The notes: generated from the sequence alone by a model not told the origin. A stretch of 14,269 bases of DNA from Ruminococcus sp. CAG:382 (GCA_000433115.1 FR892204.1:8085-22353); one strand, 5' to 3'. Shown: positions 1 through 7,176, numbered from the stretch's first letter. A program made the numbers and translations.

Positions 1-1404
1 CACACCCCCCTCGCCGAGCCCGTCCGTACCGCCGGTCACGGCTTTGATATTATAAAACACGAGCTTATAATCGCGTGAAAGCATCTTGTTAATCGCATTG
101 AACGATGCGTCGATAGGACCCTCGCCGGTTGCCGCTTCAACGAGTTGTTTGCCGTTTTTCGAAAGCGTCACCATAGACATTGCCTTGATTTTATTACCGC
201 TCTGCGTCTGGTAGCTTTCAAGCTCATAACCGTCTGTGATATGAGAATCAATTACCGCTTCCTCAACAAGAGCGCGTATATCATCATCAGAGACATCCTT
301 TTTGCGGCATGAAAGATTCTTGAACGATTTGAAGGCGGATTTTTCAATCTCATCGTCAACCCTGATTCCAAGCTCCTCAAGCTTTTCCTCAAAAGCATGA
401 TGTCCTGACAGCTTGCCGAGAAGTATCGTACTTTCTCTGAATCCGACCGACTGAGGTGTCATTATCTCGTACGTCGCAGGATTTGCGAGTATGCCGTGCT
501 GGTGAATGCCGGACTGATGCGCAAAAGCGTTTTTACCGACTATCGCCTTGTTTGGCGGGATATAAACACCCGTAACAGAGGAAACCAGATGGCTCGTTTT
601 ATAAAGTAATGTCGTATTCAGCGATGTTATCGCATCAAAAGCATCCTTGCGCGTTGCAAGCGCCATCACAACTTCTTCGAGAGATGCATTTCCGGCACGT
701 TCTCCGATGCCGTTTACGGTGCAGTCAAACCAGTCGGCGCCGTTCATAATTGCCGCAAGCGTATTGGAAACGGCAAGCCCGAGGTCGTTGTGGCAATGCA
801 CCGACAGCATAACGTTGCGATTACAGATAACTTCATGTCTGATATCGCGTATCAACTCGCCGAATTCATTCGGTGAGGCATATCCCACCGTGTCCGGTAT
901 ATTAATAAGTGATGCCCCGGATTCAACTGCGGTTCTGAGCGCCGTGAACAGAAATGTTCTGTCACTGCGTGTTGCGTCTTCGGGAGAAAACTCAACTTCT
1001 ATTCCCTTCGACACACCGTATGAAACGCATTCACGTATGATATCAAGAGCCCGTTCACGGGTTATGCACAGCTTTTGCGAAAGGTGCAGATCGCTTGTTG
1101 CGATAAATATGTGAAGCCTTTTTCTTGCGGCATTTTCAAGTGCGGCAACGGCAGCGTCAATATCGTCCTTATCAGCCCTCGCGAGTGCGACGATAACGCT
1201 GTTTCTGACTTGTGCGGAAATCTGACATACAGCCGTGAAATCGCTCTTAGATGCGGCCGGAAAACCGGCTTCAATTGCGTCAACACCAAGCTTTTCAAGT
1301 GCAAGCGCGACACGGAGCTTATCACTGACATTCAGATTCACACCGGGCATCTGCTCACCGTCGCGAAGCGTCGTATCAAGGACGCGTATTGTTCTGAGTG
1401 CCAT
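1..1404 (-). CDS. leuA: 2-isopropylmalate synthase, C-terminus cut by window edge
   Basis: Catalyses the first committed step of leucine synthesis: acetyl-CoA plus 2-oxoisovalerate gives 2-isopropylmalate, in the cytoplasm. The 468 visible codons begin with an HMGL-like TIM barrel: DTTLRDGEQMPG at residues 10-21 (metal-binding Asp, catalytic Arg14), metal ligands in HCHND at 203-207, then GIGERAGN and HQSGIHQHG typical of LeuA. The C-terminal leucine-sensing domain has started by the window edge (TGGTDGLGEGG); I expect about 40 more residues. GEQxPG and GERAGN favour LeuA over citramalate synthase or homocitrate synthase. The ATG lies two bases after the SDR stop with no strong ribosome binding site, so translational coupling is likely. 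It is last of four genes sharing the yfbR promoter, an odd place for a leucine gene. No other leu or ilv gene is in view. Confidence 0.93.
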   Translation of the reverse strand, partial: MALRTIRVLDTTLRDGEQMPGVNLNVSDKLRVALALEKLGVDAIEAGFPAASKSDFTAVCQISAQVRNSVIVALARADKDDIDAAVAALENAARKRLHIFIATSDLHLSQKLCITRERALDIIRECVSYGVSKGIEVEFSPEDATRSDRTFLFTALRTAVESGASLINIPDTVGYASPNEFGELIRDIRHEVICNRNVMLSVHCHNDLGLAVSNTLAAIMNGADWFDCTVNGIGERAGNASLEEVVMALATRKDAFDAITSLNTTLLYKTSHLVSSVTGVYIPPNKAIVGKNAFAHQSGIHQHGILANPATYEIMTPQSVGFRESTILLGKLSGHHAFEEKLEELGIRVDDEIEKSAFKSFKNLSCRKKDVSDDDIRALVEEAVIDSHITDGYELESYQTQSGNKIKAMSMVTLSKNGKQLVEAATGEGPIDASFNAINKMLSRDYKLVFYNIKAVTGGTDGLGEGGV

Positions 1405-1406
1405 GA

Positions 1407-2258
1407 CTATACGCCGGAATATGCGGCAAATCCGCCGTCAACGGGGATAACGGTACCGTTGACAAATCCGCTTGCGTTGTTATCGCAGAGATAAAGCAGT
1501 GTGCCGACAAGCTCTTCAGGCTTACCGAAGCGTCCCATCGGGGTATGTGCAAGAATTTTATCGGTACGCGGTGTAGGATTACCGTTATCGTCAAAAAGCA
1601 GTTTCTCATTCTGCTTAGTGACAAAGAATCCCGGTGCAATTGCATTGACGCGTATATTTACCTTTGAAAGGTGGACTGCGAGCCACATCGTCAGGTTTGA
1701 AACCGCAGCCTTCGCGGCAGAATAAGCAGGGATCTTCGTAAGCGGGCGATATGCGTTCATTGACGAAATGTTTATAATGATCCCGCCGTGAACCGCCATA
1801 TTCCTTGCAAATACCTGAGTCGGAAGCAATGTGCCGAGGCAATTCAGATTGAACACAAACTGAATACCCTCGGGTGTGAGGTCAAAGAAACTCTTGCCGT
1901 CCGCTTCACCCGTAAGATCTTCGGGGAAAAGATACTCTCTGTCTGTCGTGGCACGCGGATTATTGCCTCCGGCACCGTTTATTAGAATATCAATATTTCC
2001 GAAAGCGGCAATGACAGCATTGCCGGCAGCCAAAATACTTTCTTTTTCAAGTACATTGCATGCGAATGCCTGCGCTGTTCCGCCGTTTGCACAAATTCGC
2101 TTTGCAACCGCATCGGCAGCATCAAGCGAAAGGTCAAGCACTGCGACCTTTGCACCGCATTCGCCGAGAGCCTCTGCAAAGCAGGAGCAAAGAACTCCGC
2201 CGCCGCCGGTTACAACGGCAATCTTGCCCGAAAGGTCAACTCTGAAAGGAACGGACAT
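1407..2258 (-). CDS. SDR oxidoreductase, probable D-mannonate oxidoreductase (Firmicutes UxuB/YjmF type)
   Basis: A 283-residue classical short-chain dehydrogenase. Seen: dinucleotide-binding TGGGGVLC at 17-24, Asp42 after the second strand (favours NAD(H) over NADP(H)), NGAG at 94-97, Ser165/166, and Tyr179-x3-Lys183. The protein is longer than a minimal SDR (about 250 residues), with an insertion after NGAGGNNPRATT near 100 and the stretch QNEKLLFDDNGNPTPR at 216-231. From memory, these features mark the Firmicutes SDR family called D-mannonate oxidoreductase, which interconverts D-fructuronate and D-mannonate in hexuronate breakdown. Its start codon overlaps the preceding epimerase stop by one base (TAATG), and leuA follows two bases after its stop. 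No uxuA, uxaC or KDG kinase/aldolase is in the window, so the substrate is inferred from family likeness only. The SDR fold is certain; the substrate is moderately supported. Confidence 0.85.
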   Translation of the reverse strand: MSVPFRVDLSGKIAVVTGGGGVLCSCFAEALGECGAKVAVLDLSLDAADAVAKRICANGGTAQAFACNVLEKESILAAGNAVIAAFGNIDILINGAGGNNPRATTDREYLFPEDLTGEADGKSFFDLTPEGIQFVFNLNCLGTLLPTQVFARNMAVHGGIIINISSMNAYRPLTKIPAYSAAKAAVSNLTMWLAVHLSKVNIRVNAIAPGFFVTKQNEKLLFDDNGNPTPRTDKILAHTPMGRFGKPEELVGTLLYLCDNNASGFVNGTVIPVDGGFAAYSGV

Positions 2259-3049
2259 TATTTTTCAACCCCGATTCCGAGTTTGTCAAGCTTTTCATTG
2301 AGGAAATCAACAGCCATTTTTATGTCTGCAGCAGGATTATCGCCGACCTCACGTTCAATTGTGAGATAACCCTTGTAGCCGATCTCATTGAGTGCCGCAA
2401 GATATTTATCAAAGTCAACACCGCCCTTGCCGAGAGGAACTTCAAGGAAGGAAGCGTCGGGATTTCTCACGCCGTCCTTCGCATGAGTGTGAACGATGTA
2501 ATCCTTGAGAAGATGAACGCCCTGAACAGGGTCGTCGTCAGCACACATAACAAGGTTTGCAGGGTCAAAATTGACGCCGAATCCTTTGTGATTTACGGAA
2601 TCAAGGAACTTTCTGAGCACAGCAGCGGTCTCCGTGCCGGTCTCGGCAGCAAACCATGAGCCGAGGCTGTCGGCAAAACAGGCGAGCTCATAAACACCCT
2701 TGCGATATTCTTCCATTCTGGGGGTATCTTCATCGGTAAGATGTCCGATATGTGTTGTAACGATGCTGCAGCCGAGTTCTTTCGCCTTTTCAATGATGAG
2801 CTTTGAGCGGTCAATAGATTCACGCTGTGTGAAATCGGGACCGAAATCGCCGCAAATCGCTGAGAAAACAAGTCCGTTTGAGTTCATGATGTCTTTGACC
2901 TCGGCGATTTTTGCGGAAGTCAGATTTTCAGCCTGAAGCTCACCGAAGGTGAGATATTTCTGGACGCCGGAAGCACCGAGAGAAGCTGCCTTTTTGATGC
3001 TGTCTGCAAAATCGAGACGGAGTGAGTCGGAAATAATACCTATTTTCAT
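2258..3049 (-). CDS. sugar phosphate isomerase/epimerase-like TIM barrel (AP endonuclease 2 superfamily)
   Basis: A 263-residue single-domain protein of the xylose isomerase-like TIM barrel superfamily (AP_endonuc_2). Members are cytoplasmic, metal-dependent sugar isomerases or epimerases. Candidate metal and active-site residues fall at the expected barrel strands: His100 and His103 (THIGH), Glu136 (AAETGTE), Asp162 (FDPAN), His187/His189 (VHTHAKDG) and Glu232 (IEREVG). There is no signal peptide or membrane segment. A clear ribosome binding site, GAGGT at 3057-3061, sits seven bases before the ATG. The gene lies 31 bases after yfbR and overlaps the SDR start by one base, so it is probably co-expressed with the UxuB-like enzyme and may act on a related sugar acid or keto-sugar. 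Substrate is not readable from sequence. IolE/IolH-like or tagatose epimerase-like activity are alternatives. Confidence 0.85.
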   Translation of the reverse strand: MKIGIISDSLRLDFADSIKKAASLGASGVQKYLTFGELQAENLTSAKIAEVKDIMNSNGLVFSAICGDFGPDFTQRESIDRSKLIIEKAKELGCSIVTTHIGHLTDEDTPRMEEYRKGVYELACFADSLGSWFAAETGTETAAVLRKFLDSVNHKGFGVNFDPANLVMCADDDPVQGVHLLKDYIVHTHAKDGVRNPDASFLEVPLGKGGVDFDKYLAALNEIGYKGYLTIEREVGDNPAADIKMAVDFLNEKLDKLGIGVEK

Positions 3050-3080
3050 GTTTTTTACCTCGTGGATATATATGAGAGTT

Positions 3081-3662
3081 TTATTGTTTGTTTTGCAATT
3101 CGTCGAGTGTCAATGAGAAAGCATCAATGCAATGCTTCATAAAATAAGCCAGCTCCTCACACTCTGCGCTTTCAATTGATTTTGCCGTACTTTCAAGCAC
3201 CGTACGGAATTCCTTGTTTCCGGAATCAAGCTCATCAAGGCATTTTATATATGCGCAAAGCTTATCCGCAGCTTTGATGATTCTTTTTTCATCGGGTGTG
3301 TATTGAAACAGCGTTTCATAATAAGGACGCATCTCGCCGGGCAGCAATTCCATAAAACGCTGTACCGTCTCATCCTCCACCGCTTTATACGAAGCCTTGG
3401 TTGTGTCGTTATAATACTTAACGGGGGTAGGCATATCACCGGTCACAATTTCCGGTGCATCGTGAAACGCCGCCTTAAGAGTTATACATTCTGTGTTATA
3501 GCTTTTGCCAAAATACACATTGCCGATCGTCGCAAGCGCATAGGCAAGTATACAACATTCAAGCGAATGCTCGGAAAGACTTTCGTGCCGATTGAGTCGC
3601 ATCAGTCCCCAGCGGTCGATATATTTCATTCTGAACATCAGGGCAAAAAAATTTCCGTTCAT
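3081..3662 (-). CDS. yfbR: 5'-deoxynucleotidase, YfbR-type HD phosphohydrolase
   Basis: Hydrolyses deoxyribonucleoside 5'-monophosphates to nucleosides, a nucleotide salvage and dNTP-balancing step in the cytoplasm. I recognise close likeness along the whole length to E. coli YfbR: FFALMFRMKYIDRWGLMR near the N-terminus, the first HD-domain His in SEHSLE, the HD pair in FHDAPEIVTGDMPTPVKYY, and the second Asp in AADKLCAYIKCLDEL. An in-frame ATG at 3686 would give 201 residues. I choose the ATG at 3662 (193 residues) because the promoter -10 is at 3696-3701, placing the transcription start only about three bases before 3686. In addition, GAGAAG lies six bases before 3662, and this start aligns with the E. 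coli N-terminus. First gene of the four-gene operon ending in leuA. Confidence 0.92.
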   Translation of the reverse strand: MNGNFFALMFRMKYIDRWGLMRLNRHESLSEHSLECCILAYALATIGNVYFGKSYNTECITLKAAFHDAPEIVTGDMPTPVKYYNDTTKASYKAVEDETVQRFMELLPGEMRPYYETLFQYTPDEKRIIKAADKLCAYIKCLDELDSGNKEFRTVLESTAKSIESAECEELAYFMKHCIDAFSLTLDELQNKQ

Positions 3663-3668
3663 GCGATT

Positions 3669-3674
3669 CTTCTC
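3669..3674 (-). promoter_or_regulatory. ribosome binding site that supports the inner yfbR start
   Basis: GAGAAG on the minus strand, six bases before the ATG at 3662. The alternative in-frame ATG at 3686 has nothing resembling a Shine-Dalgarno sequence before it. Confidence 0.6.
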
Positions 3675-3695
3675 ACTGTATACCATTCTGAGTGT

Positions 3696-3724
3696 AGTAT
3701 ATCACACATTCGACAATTAGTCAA
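3696..3724 (-). promoter_or_regulatory. sigma-A promoter of the yfbR-epimerase-SDR-leuA operon
   Basis: Minus strand: -35 TTGACT (3719-3724), a 17-base spacer, then -10 TATACT (3696-3701) preceded by an extended -10 TGA. Expected transcription start is about 3689, giving a leader of about 27 bases to the chosen yfbR start. It stands back-to-back with the dapF promoter, with 13 bases between the two -35 boxes. Confidence 0.85.
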
Positions 3725-3737
3725 CCGAAAATATCTA

Positions 3738-3765
3738 TTGCAATAAAAAACTTTTATGATATAAT
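3738..3765 (+). promoter_or_regulatory. sigma-A promoter of dapF-murE
   Basis: Plus strand: -35 TTGCAA (3738-3743), a 16-base spacer, then consensus -10 TATAAT (3760-3765) preceded by TGA (extended -10). Transcription should start near 3772, leaving a leader of about 71 bases before dapF. Confidence 0.75.
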
Positions 3766-3777
3766 AAATGCATAAGC

Positions 3778-3817
3778 GCACGGCTGTCAGACGTCGAACA
3801 AAGCCGACATTCCGTGC
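3778..3817 (+). repeat. inverted repeat in the dapF leader
   Basis: GCACGG (3778-3783) pairs with CCGTGC (3812-3817). Inside, GTCG (3793-3796) can pair with CGAC (3805-3808), and GGCT/AGCC is an alternative pairing. The structure starts right after the predicted transcription start and ends about 15 bases before the ribosome binding site. No T-run follows, so it is not a terminator. It could be a 5' stabilising hairpin. At about 70 bases the leader is too short for a lysine riboswitch. Confidence 0.45.
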
Positions 3818-3832
3818 ATAATACTGATATAT

Positions 3833-3836
3833 GAGG
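3833..3836 (+). promoter_or_regulatory. ribosome binding site that decides the dapF start
   Basis: GAGG lies six bases before the ATG at 3843. It overlaps the earlier in-frame ATG at 3831, which itself has no upstream Shine-Dalgarno sequence, so translation from 3843 is preferred. Confidence 0.7.
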
Positions 3837-3842
3837 CACGCA

Positions 3843-4706
3843 ATGAAATTCACCAAGATGCAGGCATACTGCAACGATTATGTATATGTCATCACTTTCG
3901 ACCAGGAGGTAAAAAATCCTGCTGCCGCCGCACGTTTTGTTTCCGACAGACACAAAGGTGTCGGCAGTGACGGCATGATCTTGATATGTCCGTCGGCAAT
4001 TGCCGATTTCAGAATGAGAGTTTTCAATCCCGACGGAAGCGAAGCCGAGATGTGCGGAAACGCTCTGAGAAGCACCGGCAAGCTGGTTTATGTGAAGGGG
4101 CTTACCTCCAAAACCGATTTCACTGTCGAAACACTCGGCGGAATCAAGAAAATTCATCTGACAGTCGAAAACGGCGATGTTGTGAATATCACCGCAAACA
4201 TCGGCAGACCGATTTTCGACGCCGACCGCATCCCCGTCACGGTCACAAACGAAAACAACGCACTTATCGGCTATGACTATACCATCCTTGACCGCATCTT
4301 CAACATCACTGCCCTTTCGCTTGGGAATCCGCACTGTGCAGTGTTGTGTGATGATATATACAGCATTGATATCACAAAATACGGTCACGCTCTTGAGTGC
4401 TCGCCTATTTTCCCAAATAAAGCAAACATACATTTTTATGATGTGACCAATCGCGAAAATATCCGCATGATAGCATGGGAGAGAAACTGCGGCGAAACTC
4501 TCGCCTGCGCCACGGGATGCTGCACATGTGTCACGGCTGCAAATCTCGCGGGACTCTGCGACAGTCATGTTAGCGTGCATCAGAAAGGCGGCATTATTGT
4601 AATTGACTATGACAAGGCAAGCGGAGATCTTGTCATGACTGGTAAAAGCGAGATCGTATTCGACGGCGAAATCGACGACAGACTTCTTACCGGAGGCAAC
4701 CTATGA
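3843..4706 (+). CDS. dapF: diaminopimelate epimerase
   Basis: Converts LL- to meso-2,6-diaminopimelate, the peptidoglycan cross-linking residue and lysine precursor, by a two-cysteine proton shuttle in the cytoplasm. From the chosen start the protein has 287 residues, a normal length. The N-terminus MKFTKM is that of the family. The two catalytic cysteines are present: Cys71 in EMCGNALR and Cys222 in CGETLACATG, with FNPDGSEAE before the first and LGNPHC in the middle. The usual HGLGND after the N-terminus is QAYCND here, a mild variant that keeps Asn-Asp. An upstream in-frame ATG at 3831 would add four residues, but the GAGG site at 3833-3836 serves 3843. The stop overlaps murE's ATG by four bases (ATGA), so the enzyme that makes meso-diaminopimelate is translationally coupled to the ligase expected to use it. 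Confidence 0.95.
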   Translation: MKFTKMQAYCNDYVYVITFDQEVKNPAAAARFVSDRHKGVGSDGMILICPSAIADFRMRVFNPDGSEAEMCGNALRSTGKLVYVKGLTSKTDFTVETLGGIKKIHLTVENGDVVNITANIGRPIFDADRIPVTVTNENNALIGYDYTILDRIFNITALSLGNPHCAVLCDDIYSIDITKYGHALECSPIFPNKANIHFYDVTNRENIRMIAWERNCGETLACATGCCTCVTAANLAGLCDSHVSVHQKGGIIVIDYDKASGDLVMTGKSEIVFDGEIDDRLLTGGNL

Positions 4707-6175
4707 AATTATCTGAACTGTTGGAAAACGCAAAAGCTCAATTTGACATATCCCGCGGTAATGATGAGATAACGGAAATCATATATGATTCAAGAACGGA
4801 ATCCCCCGACAAATCCGGTCTTTTCATCTGCATAAAAGGCTTTGCATTTGACAGCCACGACCATGCGATGAAGATGTACAGTCGCGGCGTTCGCCATTTT
4901 GTAGCAGAGCACACACTTGACTTGCCTTCCGATGCCGTTGTGGCGGTCTGTGAAAGCACACGACGCGCGCTCGCGGTCATAAGCGCCGCATTTTTCGGAT
5001 ATCCCGCAAAAAAGCTATGTACCGTCGCATTGACCGGAACCAAAGGAAAAACCAGCACTTCCTTTATGATAAAAAACATTCTTGAGGAATCCGGTCGAAA
5101 GGTCGGCGTGATCGGCACTACCGGTATTTATTACGGCAAAAAAACGATTGACTCCGAAAACTCAACACCGGAAAGCTATCTGATACACAAATATATGCAC
5201 GATATGCAGAACGAGGGCTGTGACACCGTAGTCATGGAAGCATCATCACAGGGCTTCAAGCTCGACCGCACCTACGGCATCATGTTCGACATCGGCGTTT
5301 TCACAAATATCTCACCAGACCACATTGGCGAAAACGAGCACAAGGATTTCGACGAATATCTCGGATGCAAAAAGATACTGTTTTCGCAGTGCAAAACAGG
5401 AATTTTCAACGCCGATGACCCCGAAACGGATCGAATCTCATCAGGCTGCACCTGCAAAAAGCTTACCTTCGGATACAAAAGCGATGCCGATTTCAGGGCA
5501 GCCTCTCCGTATTTCGGAAGCCGCGACGGCAAACTTGTCACCGAATACGACATAACACTGAACGGAAATACGCACCGTTTGGTCATTCCGCTTCTCGGTG
5601 AAATCTCGGTATATAATTCTCTTTGCGCCGCTTCGGTTGCTGCCGTCCTCGGATGCACATACGATCAGATTGAAAAAGGGCTTTGCAAAACCGTTGTACG
5701 CGGCAGGAATGAATCCGTTGACGTCGGAAAGGACTTTTCCGTCATTCTCGACTATGCACATAACGAAGTAAGCATCGAATCGATTTTCCGAACACTGTCA
5801 CATTATCGCAAAGGCAGGATCATCACCGTTTTCGGATGCGGCGGCAACCGTTCAAAGCTTCGCCGTTTCGCCATGGGCGACATAATAAGCAGAAACAGCA
5901 ATCTGACGATCGTGACCTCGGACAACCCGCGCTTTGAAAAGCTTGATGATATAATTTCGGACATCATGTCGGGTATAAAAGAGCCGAAGGGCGAGGTCAC
6001 AATAATAAAAGACCGACGACAGGCAATATACCATGCTCTTTCGCTGGCGAAAAAGGATGATATCGTACTTATCGTCGGAAAAGGAAACCAGGATTACGAA
6101 GAGATAGAAGGAGTAAAATACCCGTTCGACGAACGCGAAGTCGTCAGAGACTATTTCAGAAACGCCTCAAGATAA
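4703..6175 (+). CDS. murE: UDP-N-acetylmuramyl-tripeptide synthetase, MurE-type Mur ligase
   Basis: ATP-dependent cytoplasmic ligase expected to add the third stem-peptide residue to UDP-MurNAc-L-Ala-D-Glu. The 490 residues show the three Mur ligase domains: UDP-binding N-terminus (about 1-100), ATPase centre with GTKGKTS (112-118), MEASSQG (178-184) and the probable carbamylated Lys223, and a C-terminal domain from about 335. DNPR at 407-410 is the known meso-diaminopimelate motif (L-lysine enzymes differ there), which fits the dapF neighbour. Oddities: DYAHN (350-354) replaces the usual DYAHTPD, GCGGNRSKLRR replaces GCGGDRDxxKR, and GKGNQDYE (459-466) replaces GKGHEDYQ, where the Glu contacts the substrate in E. 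coli. This matches a divergent MurE-like branch I recall from Clostridia, so it may be a paralogue rather than the sole MurE. Its last 25 bases overlap trmB on the other strand. Confidence 0.88.
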   Translation: MKLSELLENAKAQFDISRGNDEITEIIYDSRTESPDKSGLFICIKGFAFDSHDHAMKMYSRGVRHFVAEHTLDLPSDAVVAVCESTRRALAVISAAFFGYPAKKLCTVALTGTKGKTSTSFMIKNILEESGRKVGVIGTTGIYYGKKTIDSENSTPESYLIHKYMHDMQNEGCDTVVMEASSQGFKLDRTYGIMFDIGVFTNISPDHIGENEHKDFDEYLGCKKILFSQCKTGIFNADDPETDRISSGCTCKKLTFGYKSDADFRAASPYFGSRDGKLVTEYDITLNGNTHRLVIPLLGEISVYNSLCAASVAAVLGCTYDQIEKGLCKTVVRGRNESVDVGKDFSVILDYAHNEVSIESIFRTLSHYRKGRIITVFGCGGNRSKLRRFAMGDIISRNSNLTIVTSDNPRFEKLDDIISDIMSGIKEPKGEVTIIKDRRQAIYHALSLAKKDDIVLIVGKGNQDYEEIEGVKYPFDEREVVRDYFRNASR

Positions 6176-6792
6176 TTGATCGAAAAACCCTTGGCTGAAA
6201 AATTACGTTCATATTCGGTTTCAATATTTTCGGCATTGAGCGGCGACGCGTGCAGATCATTCGTTATGTTCTCGAGAGTATACCCGCATTCTCCGAACGT
6301 CTCAAGCGAATACTCAAAAAGTCCGATATTGTCGGTCTTGAAGTATATACGCGCGCCCGGTTTGAGAACCGTTTTGTATTTTTCAAGGAAAATCGGGCTT
6401 GTCAGCCGCCTTTTTGCATTGCGTTTTTTGGGCCACGGATCGCTGAAGTTAAGATACAATGCATCAACGCTGTGAGACGGAAGATATGTATCTATATTCA
6501 TTGCGTCGACATTGTCAAAGCGTATGTTTGCGCATTCCTCTCTGCTTGCTTTTTCCATTGCCATCATCATAACATCAGGAACCTTTTCAAGGGCAATGAT
6601 ACGTGCATCGGGCTGTTTTTTTGAAAGACCGACGGCAAATGATCCCTTGCCGCAACCTATCTCAACAAGCAATCTGCCGTTTTCGTTCTCAAATGACGCA
6701 GGCAAATCTATGCTGTCTCCGTTCTTCACCGTGTATAGGTACGACACTCTCTCAAGTCTGATGTCTCTGTTCTTTTTGGGTCGCATTCTCAT
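6151..6792 (-). CDS. trmB: tRNA (guanine(46)-N7)-methyltransferase
   Basis: Transfers a methyl group from S-adenosylmethionine to N7 of G46 in the tRNA variable loop, in the cytoplasm. The 213 residues are the usual length. The N-terminus MRMRPKKNRD is basic. The SAM-binding motif EIGCGKG is at 44-50, with Glu69 closing the next strand. NFSDPWPK at 115-122 followed by KRNAKRRL is the family signature, and TEYE at 192-195 is the conserved C-terminal substrate-binding motif. GGAGGT lies nine bases before the ATG. The gene converges on murE and their coding ends overlap by 25 bases, leaving no room for a terminator between them. Transcripts of the two may therefore extend into each other. It has its own promoter and appears to be a single-gene unit. 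Confidence 0.95.
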   Translation of the reverse strand: MRMRPKKNRDIRLERVSYLYTVKNGDSIDLPASFENENGRLLVEIGCGKGSFAVGLSKKQPDARIIALEKVPDVMMMAMEKASREECANIRFDNVDAMNIDTYLPSHSVDALYLNFSDPWPKKRNAKRRLTSPIFLEKYKTVLKPGARIYFKTDNIGLFEYSLETFGECGYTLENITNDLHASPLNAENIETEYERNFSAKGFSINYLEAFLK

Positions 6793-6815
6793 AATAGCAT
6801 TACCTCCGGATTGTT

Positions 6816-6844
6816 ATTTTACAATTTTTTGTTCCGAAAGTCAA
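6816..6844 (-). promoter_or_regulatory. sigma-A promoter of trmB
   Basis: Minus strand: -35 TTGACT (6839-6844), a 17-base spacer, then -10 TAAAAT (6816-6821). Expected start is near 6809, giving a leader of roughly 17 bases that contains the GGAGGT site (6802-6807). Confidence 0.75.
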
Positions 6845-6896
6845 TGAATATTTTTTTCGTCACGGCGCAAAATAATGCCGGAAGGAGAAATCGTTC

Positions 6897-7112
6897 ATGC
6901 AAGTTTTTGATAAAATCGCGCTTGCGCTCGTAATCATCGGTGCGATCAACTGGGGTCTTGTCGGTCTGTTCAGCTTCGACTTTGTCGGCTGGCTGTTCGG
7001 CGGTCAGGGTGAAATCGTTTCGAGAATAATCTTCACTGTTGTCGGTCTCTGCGGTCTGTGGTGCATCAGTCTCCTTTTCCGCGACAACCGCGAAATGATT
7101 GAAGAGCGCTGA
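6897..7112 (+). CDS. DUF378 small membrane protein
   Basis: A 71-residue protein with two predicted membrane helices (about 5-26 and 41-61) joined by a short Gly/Phe-rich loop, and a charged tail RDNREMIEER. The motif IIGAINWGLVG at 13-23 and the length identify the DUF378 family (YuzA-like), whose function is unknown. AAGGAG lies nine bases before the ATG. It is alone between trmB (divergent) and a terminator, and I could not pick a convincing promoter for it in the 104 bases shared with trmB. Translation is well supported by family match and ribosome binding site; the role is not. Confidence 0.85.
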   Translation: MQVFDKIALALVIIGAINWGLVGLFSFDFVGWLFGGQGEIVSRIIFTVVGLCGLWCISLLFRDNREMIEER

Positions 7113-7130
7113 AAGCAATTAAATTGATAT

Positions 7131-7176
7131 AATGAAGCACCGTCGGAGCTTTGATTTCCGGCGGTGCTTCATTTTT
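7131..7176 (+). terminator. strong hairpin terminator of the DUF378 gene, perhaps bidirectional
   Basis: A 16-base-pair stem with one G-T wobble (7131-7146 with 7158-7173) and an 11-base loop, followed by a T-run (7172-7176). It stands between two convergent genes. The opposite-strand continuation is T-rich but interrupted, so it may also end the MMPL operon, less efficiently. Confidence 0.88.

Noticed and set aside
1..1404. Citramalate or homocitrate synthase instead of LeuA
   Set aside because: The GEQMPG, GIGERAGN and HQSGIHQHG motifs follow the LeuA pattern; a reassignment would need active-site evidence not visible here.
3663..3686. Upstream in-frame start of yfbR giving 201 residues
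   Set aside because: Predicted transcription begins only about three bases before it, it lacks a ribosome binding site, and the family N-terminus aligns with the ATG at 3662.
3735..4580. 281-codon open frame antisense to dapF
   Set aside because: Shadow of the dapF reading frame: no family likeness, no ribosome binding site, and it lies over a certain gene.
6793..6896. Promoter for the DUF378 gene on the plus strand
   Set aside because: Several A/T-rich hexamers exist but none pairs a reasonable -10 with a -35 at 16-18 bases, so I did not call one.
7128..7133. TATAAT before the DUF378 terminator, a possible promoter
   Set aside because: No -35 at proper spacing, and transcription would start inside the terminator stem with no gene downstream on the plus strand.
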